The notes below the pieces were generated by a model. That model was not told the origin of the DNA. It did no database searches and saw only the letters and a list, made by a program, of their open reading frames with translations. DNA of 64,000 nt from Gammaproteobacteria bacterium. Its GTDB lineage: Bacteria > Pseudomonadota > Gammaproteobacteria > Steroidobacterales > Steroidobacteraceae. Below, piece by piece: positions 63,577 through 64,000 of this stretch (positions are counted from its first letter, which is position 1; each line of letters begins with the position of its first letter). The DNA lies in NCBI GenBank assembly GCA_025358295.1, contig JANYJY010000046.1, positions 1 to 64,000 of the forward strand, in the 5' to 3' direction. The position numbers and the translations under genes were made by a program.

Positions 63577-64000
63577 GTGAAAGACCGTTACGACATGTTA
63601 AATCAGGCAGCGCACCCTCTCGCCGGCGCCAGTATGACCGGCGCGGACATGCTGGTGCAGGTATTGGCGGACGAAGGCGTCGACACCATTTTCGGCTATA
63701 GCGGCGGCGCGATTTTGCCGATTTACGACTCGGTATTTCGCTATAACCAGGAACACAAGGCCGCGATGCCGCTCATCGTGCCGGCCAACGAGCAGGGCGC
63801 TGCCTTTATGGCGGCGGGATTCGCCCGCGCCAGCGGCCGGGTGGGAGTGGCGCTGGTCACCTCGGGACCAGGTGCGACCAATACGGTTACGCCGGTGCGC
63901 GACTCCATGGCTGATTCGGTGCCCATCGTGGTGATCTGCGGCCAGGTGCCGACCACAGCCATCGGCACGGACGCATTTCAGGAGGCACCCGTACCCAGCA
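63577..64000 (+). CDS. ilvB: Acetolactate synthase large subunit (partial, cut by right edge)
   Basis: The visible 141 codons give the N-terminal thiamine-diphosphate domain: GVDTIFGYSGGAILPIYD, PANEQGAAFMAAGFARASG with the conserved catalytic Glu, TSGPGATNTVTPV and GQVPTTAIGTDAFQEA. It condenses two pyruvates to acetolactate. The start is GTG 63577 or ATG 63595; neither has a strong ribosome-binding site. It is divergent from ilvH instead of preceding it as usual. The rest lies outside the window. Confidence 0.9.
   Translation, partial: MKDRYDMLNQAAHPLAGASMTGADMLVQVLADEGVDTIFGYSGGAILPIYDSVFRYNQEHKAAMPLIVPANEQGAAFMAAGFARASGRVGVALVTSGPGATNTVTPVRDSMADSVPIVVICGQVPTTAIGTDAFQEAPVPS

Overview
The window looks like a chromosomal segment of a GC-rich gammaproteobacterium. 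Several things point this way. The order smg-dprA-LysM lipoprotein-def-fmt-rsmB-DUF4390-ntrY-ntrX is typical of the class. The priA-argS-SPOR string, a DUF3619/DUF3106 sigma-factor operon, a proteobacterial-type gshA and an E. coli-like P-II protein fit as well. I would place it loosely near the Nevskiales/Steroidobacterales/Xanthomonadales group, with low confidence because no marker search could be run. Coding density is very high, genes are closely packed (many ATGA, GTGA or TTGA overlaps), and I see no tRNA, rRNA, insertion sequence, prophage or CRISPR array.

Layout. 1-2.8 kb (minus): smg and dprA, which form one uninterrupted reading frame, and a LysM lipoprotein. 3.0-10.1 kb (plus): def, fmt, rsmB, a DUF4390 protein and an NtrYX-type two-component pair, nearly all overlapping. 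10.1-14.8 kb (minus): priA, argS and a SPOR-domain protein, with two facing DnaA-box-like sequences just before priA. 15.0-16.9 kb (plus): an ECF sigma factor followed by three small membrane or exported proteins. 16.9-22.0 kb (minus): a penicillin-acylase-family enzyme and the three-gene proton-translocating transhydrogenase. 22.0-30.8 kb (mostly plus): overlapping HNH and 5'-nuclease genes, an acetyl-CoA synthetase with a histone-like basic tail, an S33 peptidase, an ArsR regulator, the ABC-F protein YbiT and an M28 peptidase. 30.8-37.6 kb (minus): an oxidative catabolic cluster with two Rieske oxygenases, a TMADH/DgcA-like flavoprotein, a phytoene-desaturase-like FAD enzyme and a TetR regulator. 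37.8-41.7 kb: alanine dehydrogenase divergent from an Lrp regulator, then an acetyl-CoA hydrolase/transferase. 41.7-43.6 kb: two YceI proteins around a cytochrome b561. 43.6-47.8 kb (minus): a thiolase, dienelactone hydrolase, semialdehyde dehydrogenase and VOC operon. 47.9-53.7 kb (plus): an unusual DUF885 lipoprotein, an exported SRPBCC protein, a RidA lipoprotein, gshA and a membrane diguanylate cyclase. 53.7-59.7 kb: isoaspartyl peptidase, pyruvate carboxylase, and a 2Fe-2S ferredoxin with its reductase. 59.9-64 kb: P-II, a POTRA/beta-barrel protein, a DUF4337 pair, and divergent ilvH and ilvB, the latter cut by the right edge.

Functional themes. The genes suggest an aerobic heterotroph that takes carbon from amino-acid-like or quaternary-amine substrates and small acids (Rieske cluster, Ald, GabD, Acs, acetyl-CoA hydrolase). 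Anaplerosis would run through pyruvate carboxylase and NADPH balance through transhydrogenase. Nitrogen sensing is represented by NtrYX and P-II. No classical defence or secretion system was found. The most unusual items are the DprA-Smg continuous frame, the H1-like tail on Acs, the twin DnaA boxes at priA, the compact Rieske/flavoprotein cluster without its own reductase, the lipid-anchored RidA, and the divergent acetolactate synthase subunits.
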